From NCBI GenBank assembly GCA_018660505.1, contig JABJKE010000010.1:1-64000 (forward strand): a stretch of 64,000 bases of DNA. Direction: 5' to 3'. The position numbers were made by a program, and so were the translations under genes. Source of the DNA: Rhodobiaceae bacterium (GTDB lineage Bacteria > Pseudomonadota > Alphaproteobacteria > RS24). Shown in pieces: positions 41,617 to 50,447 of this stretch. The notes under the pieces are model-generated. The model searched no databases and had not been told where the DNA came from. It saw nothing but the letters and a program-made list of their open reading frames with translations. Numbering within the stretch: the stretch's first letter is position 1; each line of letters opens with the position of its first letter.

Positions 41617-42623
41617 TGCAACGCACAGGATTGATTGCCGTTTTTCTTCTCATCGTGCTGGGCGTTATCGCTTCGGCCACTTTGTTCACCGTGCATCAAA
41701 CGCAGCAGGCTTTGGTGTTGCAATTTGGCGACCCGCGCCGCGTGATTACCGAGCCTGGGCTTAATTTCAAAGTGCCCTTTGTTCAAAATGTGATTTTTGT
41801 CGACAAGCGTATTCTCGATTTGGATACGCCGGCCGAAGAGCTCATTGCCTCGGACCAAAAGCGTTTGGTGGTCGATGCTTTCACCCGCTATAAAATCACC
41901 GACCCGTTGCAGTTCTACAAAGCACTGCGCGATGAACGTCGGGCACGCTCGCGTTTGGCGGCGCTGGTGTCGTCGTCGATGCGGTCGGTTTTGGGCGAAG
42001 AAGAGTTTCAAACCGTGGTGCGCGACGAGCGCTCCAAGCTGATGACCCGCATTACCAAATTGGTGAATGCGCAAGCGGCTGACTTTGGCATTGAGATTGT
42101 CGATGTGCGCATTCGCCGTGCCGACTTGCCGCAAGCCAACAGCCAAGCGATTTATCGCCGTATGCAGACCGAACGCGAGCAAGAAGCTGCCGAGTTTCGG
42201 GCCCGAGGCCAAGAAGTCGGCCGCGCCATTCGCGCCCAAGCGGATAAGCAAGTGACGGTTTTAACGGCGGAAGCGACCCGTGACAGTGAAGTCATTCGCG
42301 GCCAAGGCGATGCGTGTCGCACACGGGTGTTTGCTCGCGTCTTCGGCCAAGACCCAGATTTCTTTGCTTTCTATCGCTCGATGCAAGCCTATACGACAGC
42401 GCTGGAGCAAGACACCACAATGGTCATGTCGCCCGATAGCTCGTTCTTGCAGTTTCTGAAAAACCCAAACAGCGTTTTGGCGCCCAGCAAACGCGGCACG
42501 GTAAAACGCGGCGCACGGGTTAATGTCGCGAAATTAACCGCCGATGGCCGTTCGCTGAGCGACACGCTTTGCCCAGAGATTGCCGCCAAGGCCAAAGCCG
42601 ATGCGGAAATAGCCCTGCCATAA
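41616..42623 (+). CDS. hflC: FtsH protease modulator HflC
   Basis: HflC is the partner of HflK. The 335-residue protein has an N-terminal membrane anchor (about residues 5-24) and a band 7 domain (TQQALVLQFGDPRRVITEPGLNFKVPF, ERRARSRLAALVSSSMR-like region, MQTEREQEAAEFRARGQEVGR). The C-terminal 40 residues are variable. It is coupled to both neighbours by TAATG overlaps, so hflK-hflC-DUF2065 form one transcript, probably continuing into the downstream protease gene. Confidence 0.95.
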   Translation: MQRTGLIAVFLLIVLGVIASATLFTVHQTQQALVLQFGDPRRVITEPGLNFKVPFVQNVIFVDKRILDLDTPAEELIASDQKRLVVDAFTRYKITDPLQFYKALRDERRARSRLAALVSSSMRSVLGEEEFQTVVRDERSKLMTRITKLVNAQAADFGIEIVDVRIRRADLPQANSQAIYRRMQTEREQEAAEFRARGQEVGRAIRAQADKQVTVLTAEATRDSEVIRGQGDACRTRVFARVFGQDPDFFAFYRSMQAYTTALEQDTTMVMSPDSSFLQFLKNPNSVLAPSKRGTVKRGARVNVAKLTADGRSLSDTLCPEIAAKAKADAEIALP

Positions 42624-42823
42624 TGCTGGAGAAAGTGTTTTTGGCTTTTGCCTTGGTGCTGGCTTTTGAGGGCGCTCTTTATGCCCTTTTTCCGACATTT
42701 TTGCGCACTATGATGAAGCAATTGGAACAGCTAGATGACGCCACCCTAAGACAGGGGGGAATTATCGCTCTGGGCCTTGGGGTCGGTTTGGTCTGGCTTC
42801 TCACGTCGTACGCCGCACTTTAA
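42623..42823 (+). CDS. DUF2065 family small membrane protein
   Basis: A 66-residue protein with two hydrophobic segments (about 4-20 and 45-62) and the DUF2065 pattern FLAFALVLAFEGALYALFP and LRQGGIIALGLGVGLVWL. The family is often found directly after hflC, as here, where its ATG overlaps the hflC stop; function unknown, possibly linked to HflKC-FtsH. The reading frame continues upstream within hflC but the overlap start is the most likely. Confidence 0.86.
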   Translation: MLEKVFLAFALVLAFEGALYALFPTFLRTMMKQLEQLDDATLRQGGIIALGLGVGLVWLLTSYAAL

Positions 42824-42836
42824 ACTAGGAATTATC

Positions 42837-44285
42837 ATGCCGTCTTTTCGTTTCTCTCTGCTTCTTTCCTTCATGGTTTTGCCCCTTTTGATGTCGCCAA
42901 GTTGGGCGCGTCCGATAGCAGGGTTTGCTGATTTAGCCGAACGCCTAATGCCTGCCGTGGTAAATATTTCCACCTCGCAAACCGTGCAACAACGCAATTC
43001 GCGCGGCCCCGGCCAGCCCCCCTTTGGCGATTTTTTCGAAGAGTTTTTCAATCAACGTCGTGGCCCCAATGGCGCGCCCAATCGCCAAAGCCCGCAAAGC
43101 CGCAAAGTCTCCTCCTTGGGCTCTGGCTTCGTGGTCGACCCGAGCGGCATCATCATCACCAATAATCACGTCATCGAAGAGGCCGACGAGATTACCATTA
43201 ATTTCTCCGACGGCTCGAAATTACCGGCCGAAATTATCGGTCGCGACCCGAAAACAGATTTGGCCGTCTTGCAGGTTAAAACCAAAAAGCAATTGGCCTT
43301 CGTGCCCATGGGCGATAGCGCCAAAGCCCGCGTGGGCGATTGGGTCATCGCCATTGGCAATCCATTTGGTCTGGGCGGCTCGCTTTCCGCGGGCGTGATT
43401 TCCGCCATTAAACGCGACATTAACGCAGGCCCCTATGATAGTTTCATCCAAACCGATGCCGCCATTAACAAAGGCAATTCGGGCGGCCCGCTGTTCAATA
43501 TGCAGGGCGAGGTCATCGGCGTAAACTCGGCGATTATCTCGCCATCTGGCGGCTCGGTCGGTATTGGCTTTTCCATTCCGTCCAATCTGGCGACCTCGGT
43601 TATCGCGCAATTGCGCCAATATGGCGAAACCCGTCGCGGCTGGTTGGGCGTGCGCATTCAAGAGGTCACCGACGAATTGGCCGACAGCCTATCGCTGGGC
43701 AAAGCCCGCGGCGCTCTGGTATCGGAAGTCTCGCCCGGCGGTCCAGCTGAAAAAGGTGGCGTGAAAGTGGGCGACGTGATTGTGAAATTCGACAATAAGC
43801 CAGTGCCCCAAATGCGCGATTTGCCGCGCATTGTGGCGGAGACCACGATTGATAAACCGGTCAACGTCGAGCTCATCCGTCGCGGCCGCACCAAGCGAAT
43901 TAAAATTGTGACCGGACGTTTGCAAGAAGCAGCGCTGGACAATAAGCCAGCGGAAAGCAAAACCGAAAAACCACAAGACGCGAGCGTGCATACGCATTTG
44001 GGTTTGACCTTGCAAAACATCAATCCGAAATCGCGTCGAGATTTCGAGCTGGGCGATGATGCCAGCGGCGCTTTGGTTATCGAAATCGACCGCGCCAGCG
44101 TGGCCTTCGAGGCGGGCATTCGCGTCGGTGATGTGATTTCCGAGATTGATCAAAAAACCATCGGCTCGGCAAAAACCGCCGTGGAAGCTTTGAAAAAGGC
44201 CGAAAAATCGGGCCGTAAATCGGTTCTAGTATTTGTGAGATCAGGCGGCTCTGTGCGCTTTATCGCGGTTCCGCTGAATAATTAA
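42837..44285 (+). CDS. degP: Do/HtrA family periplasmic serine protease
   Basis: A 482-residue periplasmic protease-chaperone for misfolded envelope proteins. It has a signal peptide (about residues 1-23, ending SPSWA), a trypsin-like domain with the triad His111 (NNHVIEE), Asp141 (KTDLAVL) and Ser215 (GNSGGPL), and two PDZ domains beginning near RRGWLGVRIQEV and THLGLTLQNI. The ATG at 42837 follows CTAGGA. The last gene of the hfl cluster on this strand; DegP, HflKC and FtsH all act in envelope protein quality control. It may equally be named DegQ or MucD. Confidence 0.94.
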   Translation: MPSFRFSLLLSFMVLPLLMSPSWARPIAGFADLAERLMPAVVNISTSQTVQQRNSRGPGQPPFGDFFEEFFNQRRGPNGAPNRQSPQSRKVSSLGSGFVVDPSGIIITNNHVIEEADEITINFSDGSKLPAEIIGRDPKTDLAVLQVKTKKQLAFVPMGDSAKARVGDWVIAIGNPFGLGGSLSAGVISAIKRDINAGPYDSFIQTDAAINKGNSGGPLFNMQGEVIGVNSAIISPSGGSVGIGFSIPSNLATSVIAQLRQYGETRRGWLGVRIQEVTDELADSLSLGKARGALVSEVSPGGPAEKGGVKVGDVIVKFDNKPVPQMRDLPRIVAETTIDKPVNVELIRRGRTKRIKIVTGRLQEAALDNKPAESKTEKPQDASVHTHLGLTLQNINPKSRRDFELGDDASGALVIEIDRASVAFEAGIRVGDVISEIDQKTIGSAKTAVEALKKAEKSGRKSVLVFVRSGGSVRFIAVPLNN

Positions 44286-44292
44286 CCCGCGC

Positions 44293-45183
44293 TTAAGCGG
44301 TTTTAAACTGGCTTTCGCTATAGCCTTGCAAGTATAGCAGGCCGGTTAAATCGCCATGCTGAATGGTATATTGCGCGGCTTCGGCCACGGCAGGCTTGGC
44401 CCGAAAGGCCACGCCCATGCCCGCGATTTTCAACATGGCCAAATCATTGGAGCCATCGCCCGTGGCCAAAACATCTTTGGGGCCAAAGCCCAGCTCTTGC
44501 GCCCAAGCGGTCAGAATTTCGGCCTTGGCGGCGCGCCCCAAAATGGGCTCGACGACCGTGCCGTCTAAAACCCCATCGGTTATCTTCAAATCATTGCACT
44601 GAAAGCGGTGAAAGCCGAGGCGGCTGGCAATGCGTTCGGCAAAAAACGCGAAACCACCAGAGACCAAGCCGCAAAAGACATCTTGGTCGCGCAAAGTGGC
44701 CAATAAGGTTTGGGCGCCCGGCATCAGCGTTACGCCGTTGTCGTAGAGGTCTTGCAAAGCGCTTTCTGGCAGGCCTTTGAGCATGGCGACGCGCTCTTTA
44801 AGGGCCGGTTCGAAATCCAATTCGCCCCGCATCGCGCGCCTTGTGATATCGACCATCACCGCTTGTTGGTCGATAACCACGGCTAATTCATCCAGACATT
44901 CTTGTTCGATGATGGTGGATTCCAAATCGGCAATCAGCATTTTCTTGCACCGATGCGCGCCGTCCACAAAGTTCACATCGAAAGGGTGCGCCGTTAGCTG
45001 TGCCGCCAATTGGGCGTCGGCTTGCTCGAGCGCATATTCAACCGCGTCTTGGCTCAAGAGTTTCGGCTCGGGCAGGGCGGGAAATTGGGCGGCCAATTCG
45101 GTCAATCGCGCGGCGGAAAAATAACCGCTCTGCGGGGCGGCCGTTAGAACCAAATAAGTGCTATCATTGATTTGTTGTGTCAT
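44293..45183 (-). CDS. serB: phosphoserine phosphatase SerB
   Basis: SerB removes phosphate from O-phosphoserine, the last step of serine synthesis. The 296-residue HAD-family protein has an N-terminal ACT-like region and a catalytic core with SGGFAFFAERIASRLGF, VEPILGRAAKAEIL (lysine) and ATGDGSNDLAMLKIAGMGVAF. The first HAD motif, normally DxDST, reads D86-L-E88-S-T: the nucleophile is kept but the second Asp is Glu. The rest is unmistakably SerB, so I expect it to be active. It is convergent with degP (7-base gap) and divergent from miaA. Confidence 0.92.
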   Translation of the reverse strand: MTQQINDSTYLVLTAAPQSGYFSAARLTELAAQFPALPEPKLLSQDAVEYALEQADAQLAAQLTAHPFDVNFVDGAHRCKKMLIADLESTIIEQECLDELAVVIDQQAVMVDITRRAMRGELDFEPALKERVAMLKGLPESALQDLYDNGVTLMPGAQTLLATLRDQDVFCGLVSGGFAFFAERIASRLGFHRFQCNDLKITDGVLDGTVVEPILGRAAKAEILTAWAQELGFGPKDVLATGDGSNDLAMLKIAGMGVAFRAKPAVAEAAQYTIQHGDLTGLLYLQGYSESQFKTA

Positions 45184-45212
45184 CTGTCCTCAACCCTGTA
45201 AGACTTATCTCT

Positions 45213-46166
45213 ATGTCTACCCATGCGACGCGCGAAATTTTACCCCTTCTTATTGCAGGCTCCACCGCCAGCGGCAAGTCCGCATTGGCTTTGGCTCTGG
45301 CCAAGCAGTGCAATGGGCGCATCATCAATGCCGATAGTCTACAAGTCTATGATGGTTTGCGCCAACTGACGGCGCGCCCCAGCCTCGAAGAAGAAGCGCA
45401 AGCCCTCCATGTTCTTTATGGCCATGTGCCGCCAGGCGCGCCGTATAGTGTGGGCCTATGGCAGGTGCAAGCACTGGCCGAAATCGAGGCGGCGCAAGCG
45501 GCGGGTCAAGTGCCCATCGTGGTGGGCGGCACCGGGCTTTATTTCAAAAGCCTGACCGAAGGGCTGGTCGATTTGCCAGACATTCCCTCGCAGGTGCGCG
45601 CGCATTGGCGCCAGCAGTTGGAGATAATCGGCGTTGCGGCTTTATACGCCGAGCTGCAACAGCGCGATGCGCCACTGGCGGCGCGTCTGCAGCCTAGCGA
45701 TAAACAGCGCATCCTGCGCGGGCTAGAAGTGCTGGAGGCGACGGGCACGCGGCTATCGGATTGGCAAAAAATAAAACCACAAGCACCGCTCCAACAGGCG
45801 CATAAAATTTGGCTGCACCCAGATAGAGACTGGCTCTATGCGCGCTGCAATTTGCGCTTTGAGCAGATGATGCAAGGCGCGGCGATACAAGAGGTCGAGG
45901 CTTTGGCGGCGTTACGTCTCGCCCCCGATAGCTCGGTGATGAAAGCGCTCGGCGTGGCAGAGATTACCGCCTTTTTACAAGGCAGCCTGACCCGCGAACA
46001 AGCCATCGAGCAAGCCCAGCAAGCCACAAGGCGTTACGCCAAGCGGCAAATGACTTGGTTTCGCAATCAAATGGTCGGCTGGCAGAGCTTCTCTGAGAAA
46101 GATTACAACGATAACTATGATAAAATCTTTTCATTTATTTCAAAAAATAGCTTGACCACGAACTAA
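45213..46166 (+). CDS. miaA: tRNA dimethylallyltransferase MiaA
   Basis: MiaA attaches a dimethylallyl group to N6 of adenosine 37 in tRNAs reading UNN codons. The 317-residue protein has the P-loop GSTASGKS at residues 16-23, INADSLQVYDGLRQLTARP, VVGGTGLYFKSL and the C-terminal RRYAKRQMTWFRNQ. The ATG at 45213 is favoured; the frame continues to 45177 across the divergent serB start, which is less likely. ilvB follows after 95 bases. Confidence 0.94.
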   Translation: MSTHATREILPLLIAGSTASGKSALALALAKQCNGRIINADSLQVYDGLRQLTARPSLEEEAQALHVLYGHVPPGAPYSVGLWQVQALAEIEAAQAAGQVPIVVGGTGLYFKSLTEGLVDLPDIPSQVRAHWRQQLEIIGVAALYAELQQRDAPLAARLQPSDKQRILRGLEVLEATGTRLSDWQKIKPQAPLQQAHKIWLHPDRDWLYARCNLRFEQMMQGAAIQEVEALAALRLAPDSSVMKALGVAEITAFLQGSLTREQAIEQAQQATRRYAKRQMTWFRNQMVGWQSFSEKDYNDNYDKIFSFISKNSLTTN

Positions 46167-46195
46167 TTATTGCTATTTTCGCTGCTTCACGAGGT

Positions 46196-46226
46196 GGCAC
46201 CGCCATTTGGGTTGCGGTGCGCCCAA
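46196..46226 (+). promoter_or_regulatory. structured element in the ilvB leader
   Basis: GCACCGC at 46197-46203 and GCGGTGC at 46214-46220 form a perfect 7-bp stem. Its 10-base loop contains TTGGG (46207-46211), complementary to CCCAA at 46222-46226 just past the stem. The two pairings cannot easily coexist with so short a connecting loop, so this is either a strained pseudoknot or a pair of alternative structures. It lies 35 bases before the ilvB start. There is no T-tract. A role in controlling ilvB is an inference. Confidence 0.4.
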
Positions 46227-46261
46227 TCACGTTTGGAGGCGGCTTTGGCCGTTAAGCTAAG

Positions 46262-48019
46262 ATGGATAAACAATTAAACGGCGCGCAAATCGTTCTGCAA
46301 TCTTTGCAGGACCATGGTGTGGAGCATATTTTTGGCTACCCCGGCGGCGCGGTCTTGCCGATTTACGATGAGATTTTCCAGCAGGAAAGCATCGAACATA
46401 TTCTGGTGCGCCACGAGCAAGGCGCCACCCATGCGGCGGAAGGCTATGCCCGTTCGACCGGAAAATGCGGCGTGGTTTTGGTCACCTCCGGCCCCGGTGC
46501 CACCAATGCAGTCACCGGCCTGACCGATGCTTTGATGGACAGCATTCCGATGGTTTGCATCACCGGTCAGGTGCCGACGCATCTTATCGGCGGCGATGCG
46601 TTTCAAGAGGCCGACACAGTTGGCATCACGCGCCCCTGCACCAAGCACAATTATTTGGTCAAAGACGTCAATGATTTGGCGCGCATCATGCATGAGGCGT
46701 TTCAGGTTGCGACCACCGGTCGTCCGGGCCCTGTGGTTGTGGATATTCCAAAAGACATCCAATTTGCGCTCGGCCCCTATATGAAGCCAAAAGCGGTGAA
46801 GCACAAAAGCTATCAGCCGCAAATCAAAGGCGATATGGCCGCCATCAAGCAAGCGGTGGCGCTGATTGCCAATGCCAAGAAACCGGTATTTTATACTGGC
46901 GGCGGCATTATTAACTCTGGCCCGCAGGCCAGCCAATTGCTGCGCGAGTTCGTCAAATTGACGGGCTTTCCCATCACCTCCACCCTTATGGGCTTGGGCA
47001 GTTATCCTTCGGCCGATAAGCAATGGTTGGGCATGTTGGGCATGCATGGCACGTATGAAGCCAATTTGGCGATGCATGATTGCGACGTGATGATTAACAT
47101 CGGCGCGCGCTTCGATGACCGCATCACGGGCACTTTGGATAAGTTCTCGCCGAATTCGAAGAAAATTCATGTCGATATTGATCCCTCGAGCATCAATAAA
47201 AACGTCATGGTCGATGTCGCCATTGTCGGCGATTGCGCGCATGTGTTGGAAGATATGCTGCGGGTTTATAAATCCGATGCGGTGACGCCCGATAAAAAAG
47301 CTTTGGCCAGCTGGTGGAGCGAGATTGAAGGCTGGCGCGATAGAAAATGCTTGGCTTACAAAAAAGACGAAAAAGCCATTAAGCCGCAATATGCGGTCGA
47401 GCGCCTGTATGAGCTGACCAAAGGGCCAGATACTTTCATCACCACCGAAGTGGGCCAGCACCAAATGTGGGCGGCGCAATATTATCGTTTCGAAGATCCC
47501 AATCGCTGGATGACCTCTGGCGGGCTGGGCACGATGGGCTATGGCATTCCAGCGGCCGTGGGGGTGCAAGTGGCGCATCCCAAAAGCTTGGTTATCGATA
47601 TCGCTGGCGAGGCCTCGGTGCAAATGACCATGCAGGAGCTATCGACGGCGGTGCAATATCGCTTGCCGATTAAGATTTTCATCTTGAACAATGAATATAT
47701 GGGCATGGTGCGCCAGTGGCAGGAATTGCTGCACGGCGGGCGCTATTCCAGCTCCTATTCGGAAGCGCTGCCAGATTTTGTCAAACTCGCAGAAGCCTAT
47801 GGCGCCACGGGCATTCGAGCCCATACGCCCGGCGAGCTGGATGACGCCATTAAACGGATGGTCGATACACCGGGTCCGGTTATTTTCGATTGCGTGGTGA
47901 CCAAAGATGAAAACTGTTACCCGATGATACCATCGGGCGCGGCGCATAATGAAATGCTTCTGGCCGACAGCGAAGGTCTGGATATCGAAGTTTCGGATGC
48001 GGGCAAAGCGCTGGTTTAA
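46262..48019 (+). CDS. ilvB: acetolactate synthase, large catalytic subunit
   Basis: The thiamine diphosphate enzyme that makes acetolactate and acetohydroxybutyrate, the first common step of valine and isoleucine synthesis. The 585-residue protein has HIFGYPGGAVLPIYDEIF, the catalytic glutamate in RHEQGATHAAEGYAR, FAD-binding GARFDDRITG and the ThDP segment ending FILNNEYMGMVRQW. In the ThDP/magnesium motif the usual GDxS reads GEAS (Glu450). The regulatory subunit gene ilvH is downstream. The ATG at 46262 has only a weak ribosome binding site; GGAGG is about 25 bases away. Confidence 0.95.
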   Translation: MDKQLNGAQIVLQSLQDHGVEHIFGYPGGAVLPIYDEIFQQESIEHILVRHEQGATHAAEGYARSTGKCGVVLVTSGPGATNAVTGLTDALMDSIPMVCITGQVPTHLIGGDAFQEADTVGITRPCTKHNYLVKDVNDLARIMHEAFQVATTGRPGPVVVDIPKDIQFALGPYMKPKAVKHKSYQPQIKGDMAAIKQAVALIANAKKPVFYTGGGIINSGPQASQLLREFVKLTGFPITSTLMGLGSYPSADKQWLGMLGMHGTYEANLAMHDCDVMINIGARFDDRITGTLDKFSPNSKKIHVDIDPSSINKNVMVDVAIVGDCAHVLEDMLRVYKSDAVTPDKKALASWWSEIEGWRDRKCLAYKKDEKAIKPQYAVERLYELTKGPDTFITTEVGQHQMWAAQYYRFEDPNRWMTSGGLGTMGYGIPAAVGVQVAHPKSLVIDIAGEASVQMTMQELSTAVQYRLPIKIFILNNEYMGMVRQWQELLHGGRYSSSYSEALPDFVKLAEAYGATGIRAHTPGELDDAIKRMVDTPGPVIFDCVVTKDENCYPMIPSGAAHNEMLLADSEGLDIEVSDAGKALV

Positions 48020-48079
48020 GGACGCGGAATAATCGGGCTTTTAACCACCCAATGAGTGCGCTATAGAAAGGCGCAAGAA

Positions 48080-48102
48080 CGGGTGACTTGACCCGCTTTT
48101 TT
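48080..48102 (+). terminator. terminator-like hairpin between ilvB and ilvH
   Basis: CGGGT at 48080-48084 and ACCCG at 48091-48095 form a 5-bp stem with a 6-base loop, followed by CTTTTTT (48096-48102), 14 bases before the ilvH start. It could reduce read-through into ilvH or act as an attenuator; no convincing leader peptide lies in the 60 bases before it. Confidence 0.55.
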
Positions 48103-48115
48103 GAGAAAGTTAAAG

Positions 48116-48628
48116 ATGAGCGCAGAAAATCAAATTGAGCGGCATACGCTTTCCATCCTCGTCGATAATGAGGCGGGTGTTTTGGCGCGCGTCATCGGCC
48201 TGTTTTCGGGCCGTGGCTATAATATCGACAGCTTAACCGTGGCCGAGGTGGACGACCAAGAGCATATGTCGCGCATCACCATTGTGACTGTGGGCACGCC
48301 GCCGATTATCGAACAAATTAAAGCGCAATTAGGTCGTCTGGTGCCGGTGCATCGGGTGGTCGATTTAACCGTTGAATGCGAGAGCGTGGAGCGCGAATTG
48401 GCCTTGATTAAAGTGACCGGAAAAGGCGATGCGCGCGTCGAAGCGCTGCGCATGTCCGAGGCTTTCCGCGCCCGTGTGGTGGATGCCACGCCAGATAGTT
48501 TCGTGTTTGAGATTACTGGCAATACCGAAAAAATTGATGCTTTCATCGGGCTGATGAAACCGCTTGGCCTGCGAGAAGTGTCGCGCACGGGCGCGGCGGC
48601 TATCTCTCGTGGGCCGGAAGCTATGTAA
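48116..48628 (+). CDS. ilvH: acetolactate synthase, small regulatory subunit
   Basis: The regulatory subunit of acetolactate synthase, which activates the large subunit and binds the feedback inhibitor valine. The 170-residue protein has an N-terminal ACT domain (RHTLSILVDNEAGVLARVIGLFSGRGYNIDSL) and a C-terminal second ACT-like domain. I used the ATG at 48116; the frame extends to a TTG at 48101, which would start inside the T-tract of the preceding hairpin. ilvN is an equivalent name. Confidence 0.95.
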   Translation: MSAENQIERHTLSILVDNEAGVLARVIGLFSGRGYNIDSLTVAEVDDQEHMSRITIVTVGTPPIIEQIKAQLGRLVPVHRVVDLTVECESVERELALIKVTGKGDARVEALRMSEAFRARVVDATPDSFVFEITGNTEKIDAFIGLMKPLGLREVSRTGAAAISRGPEAM

Positions 48629-48698
48629 TTCGACATAATGAAAATTGAAATAATTTAAATTCTACGTAAACCCTAACCAGACTTTAAGGAATAGATGG

Positions 48699-49709
48699 AT
48701 GGAAATGCTGTATGACCGCGATGCGGATGTAAACCTGATTAAAGGCAAAAAAGTAGCTGTGATTGGCTATGGTTCGCAAGGCCACGCGCATTTGCTAAAC
48801 TTGCGCGATAGCGGTGTTACCGATATCTGCGTTGGCTTGCGGGCGGGCTCTGCCTCTGCCGCGAAAGCCGAAGCCGAGGGCATTGCGGTTAAATCCATCG
48901 CCGACGCCTCTGCTTGGGCCGATGTTGTGATGATTTTAACCCCCGATGAGCTGCAAAAAGACATTTACAATGCCGATATCGCGGAGAATATTCGCGAGGG
49001 CGGCACTTTGATGTTTGCTCACGGTCTGGCCATTCACTTCGGTCTTATCCAAGCGCGTCCTGATTTGGATGTGTCGATGGTGGCTCCCAAAGGCCCGGGC
49101 CACACGGTGCGTGGCGAATATGCCAAAGGCGGCGGCGTGCCGTGCCTTGTGGCGGTGGCGCAAGATGCTTCGGGTTCGGCGCGCGATTTAGCTATGTCCT
49201 ACGCTTGTGGCGTTGGCGGCGGTCGTTCGGGCATTATCGAAACCACTTTCCGCGACGAATGCGAAACCGATTTATTCGGCGAGCAAGCTGTTTTATGCGG
49301 CGGCGTGGTCGAGCTGATTAAAGCTGGCTACGAAACGCTGACCGAGGCTGGCTACCCAGCCGAAATGGCTTATTTCGAATGCCTGCACGAAGTCAAACTC
49401 ATCGTCGACCTGATTTATGAAGGCGGCATTGCCAATATGAACTACTCGATTTCCAACACCGCCGAGTTTGGCGAATATGTGTCGGGCCCGCGCGTGGTGA
49501 CCTCTGAAACCAAAGCCGAGATGAAGAAAATCCTTGAGGATATTCAAACTGGCAAGTTTACCGATCGCTGGATGCAAGGCGGACAAGAAGAGATTAAAGA
49601 GTTCCGTAAAGTCAATGACGCGCACCCGATTGAAAAAGTCGGCAGTGATTTGCGCAGCAAAATGCCTTGGATTGCAGCCAACCAATTGGTGGACCAAAGC
49701 AAAAACTAA
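48699..49709 (+). CDS. ilvC: ketol-acid reductoisomerase (NADP+)
   Basis: IlvC isomerises and reduces the acetolactate made by IlvBH. The 336-residue protein is the short class I form: [19 protein letters not shown] for NADPH binding, [37 protein letters not shown] with the magnesium-binding Asp and Glu residues, and [20 protein letters not shown] lies 8-9 bases before the ATG at 48699; an ATG two codons later is possible. A terminator follows 21 bases after the stop. Confidence 0.96.
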   Translation: MEMLYDRDADVNLIKGKKVAVIGYGSQGHAHLLNLRDSGVTDICVGLRAGSASAAKAEAEGIAVKSIADASAWADVVMILTPDELQKDIYNADIAENIREGGTLMFAHGLAIHFGLIQARPDLDVSMVAPKGPGHTVRGEYAKGGGVPCLVAVAQDASGSARDLAMSYACGVGGGRSGIIETTFRDECETDLFGEQAVLCGGVVELIKAGYETLTEAGYPAEMAYFECLHEVKLIVDLIYEGGIANMNYSISNTAEFGEYVSGPRVVTSETKAEMKKILEDIQTGKFTDRWMQGGQEEIKEFRKVNDAHPIEKVGSDLRSKMPWIAANQLVDQSKN

Positions 49710-49730
49710 AGCTGACTTGAGCTATATATA

Positions 49731-49763
49731 AGGGCGGCCTCGACACGAGTGCCGCCCTTTTTG
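49731..49763 (+). terminator. intrinsic terminator after ilvC
   Basis: AGGGCGGC at 49731-49738 and GCCGCCCT at 49751-49758 form a perfect 8-bp stem followed by TTTTG. It ends the ilvC transcript and lies next to the convergent lipoprotein gene end at 49774. Confidence 0.9.
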
Positions 49764-49773
49764 TTTGCGGCGA

Positions 49774-50310
49774 TTACTGCAAGCGGAAGCCTTGAAACTT
49801 ACTCACTTTGCCGAACTGCATTTCCGCGCCCTCGCGGCAATCATGGTTGGATTGGATGCGGGTTTCGGTTTGCCCCACATAGGTTAGCAGGGCTTGGCCC
49901 AAGGCATAGTCGCAAGGCCGCGCCACTTGGGCAGAAGATAAAACCTCTTCCCCGTCGCGATAGATAATTTGAACGCCGTCGATTAATTTAGACGCGCCTT
50001 GGCCAAGGCGACCCGCCTCGGACCCCACGACGGCGCCAAGCGCGCCACCGCCCGAAGAGCGATTGGAATCATTGCCAATGGCGGCCCCCAAAAGCCCGCC
50101 CACAACCGCTCCGACGCCGGACGCAATATCTCGGTTGCGCCGATTAGAGACGCTTACTTTGGCCGGTGTGACGGCGAGAATAGAGACGATTTTCACTTGC
50201 TGGCGCTGGTTCACTTCAGAGGCGGAAAAGGAGCCGGCTCTATTTTCTTCGCCAGGCGTGGCGCAAGCCGTGAGTAAAATAAGGCCACTAATGGAGAGAC
50301 TTCGAAGCAT
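49774..50310 (-). CDS. glycine-zipper outer membrane lipoprotein (SlyB-like)
   Basis: A 178-residue predicted lipoprotein: signal peptide with lipobox LTAC (Cys16), then after about 70 residues a glycine-zipper stretch GVGAVVGGLLGAAIG...GGGALGAVVGSEAG, as in the SlyB/Pcp family of outer membrane lipoproteins, and a soluble C-terminal part. Such proteins are thought to insert a hairpin in the outer membrane and stabilise it; the exact role here is unknown. The ATG at 50310 is preceded by GGAGGAAA; the nine residues added by the longer frame would spoil the signal peptide. First of three minus-strand lipoprotein genes counted from ilvC. Confidence 0.85.
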   Translation of the reverse strand: MLRSLSISGLILLTACATPGEENRAGSFSASEVNQRQQVKIVSILAVTPAKVSVSNRRNRDIASGVGAVVGGLLGAAIGNDSNRSSGGGALGAVVGSEAGRLGQGASKLIDGVQIIYRDGEEVLSSAQVARPCDYALGQALLTYVGQTETRIQSNHDCREGAEMQFGKVSKFQGFRLQ

Positions 50311-50447
50311 GGGGTTTCCTCCTTCTAAAGGACGCAAAGGGTATCTTTTTCATCTTAGGGCGAAATAAATCCGAAGAGAAGTGTGCCGAGCAATGCCGCT
50401 TAAGGATGTACGGCGGGTTTGGGCCTGACATTGGGTCTGTCTTGCGG

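Noticed and set aside
44286-44304. Hairpin CCGC/GCGG with TTTT at the degP-serB convergence as a terminator
   Set aside because: Only a 4-bp stem, and it overlaps the serB stop; too weak to call.
46190-46222. T-box riboswitch suggested by GGTGGCACCGC
   Set aside because: No specifier stem, antiterminator or terminator T-tract is visible, and T-boxes are hardly known in Alphaproteobacteria.
46167-46261. Ile- or Leu-rich leader peptide before ilvB
   Set aside because: Frames with several Ile or Leu codons exist, but none has an ATG or GTG start or a ribosome binding site; the only possible start is a bare TTG.
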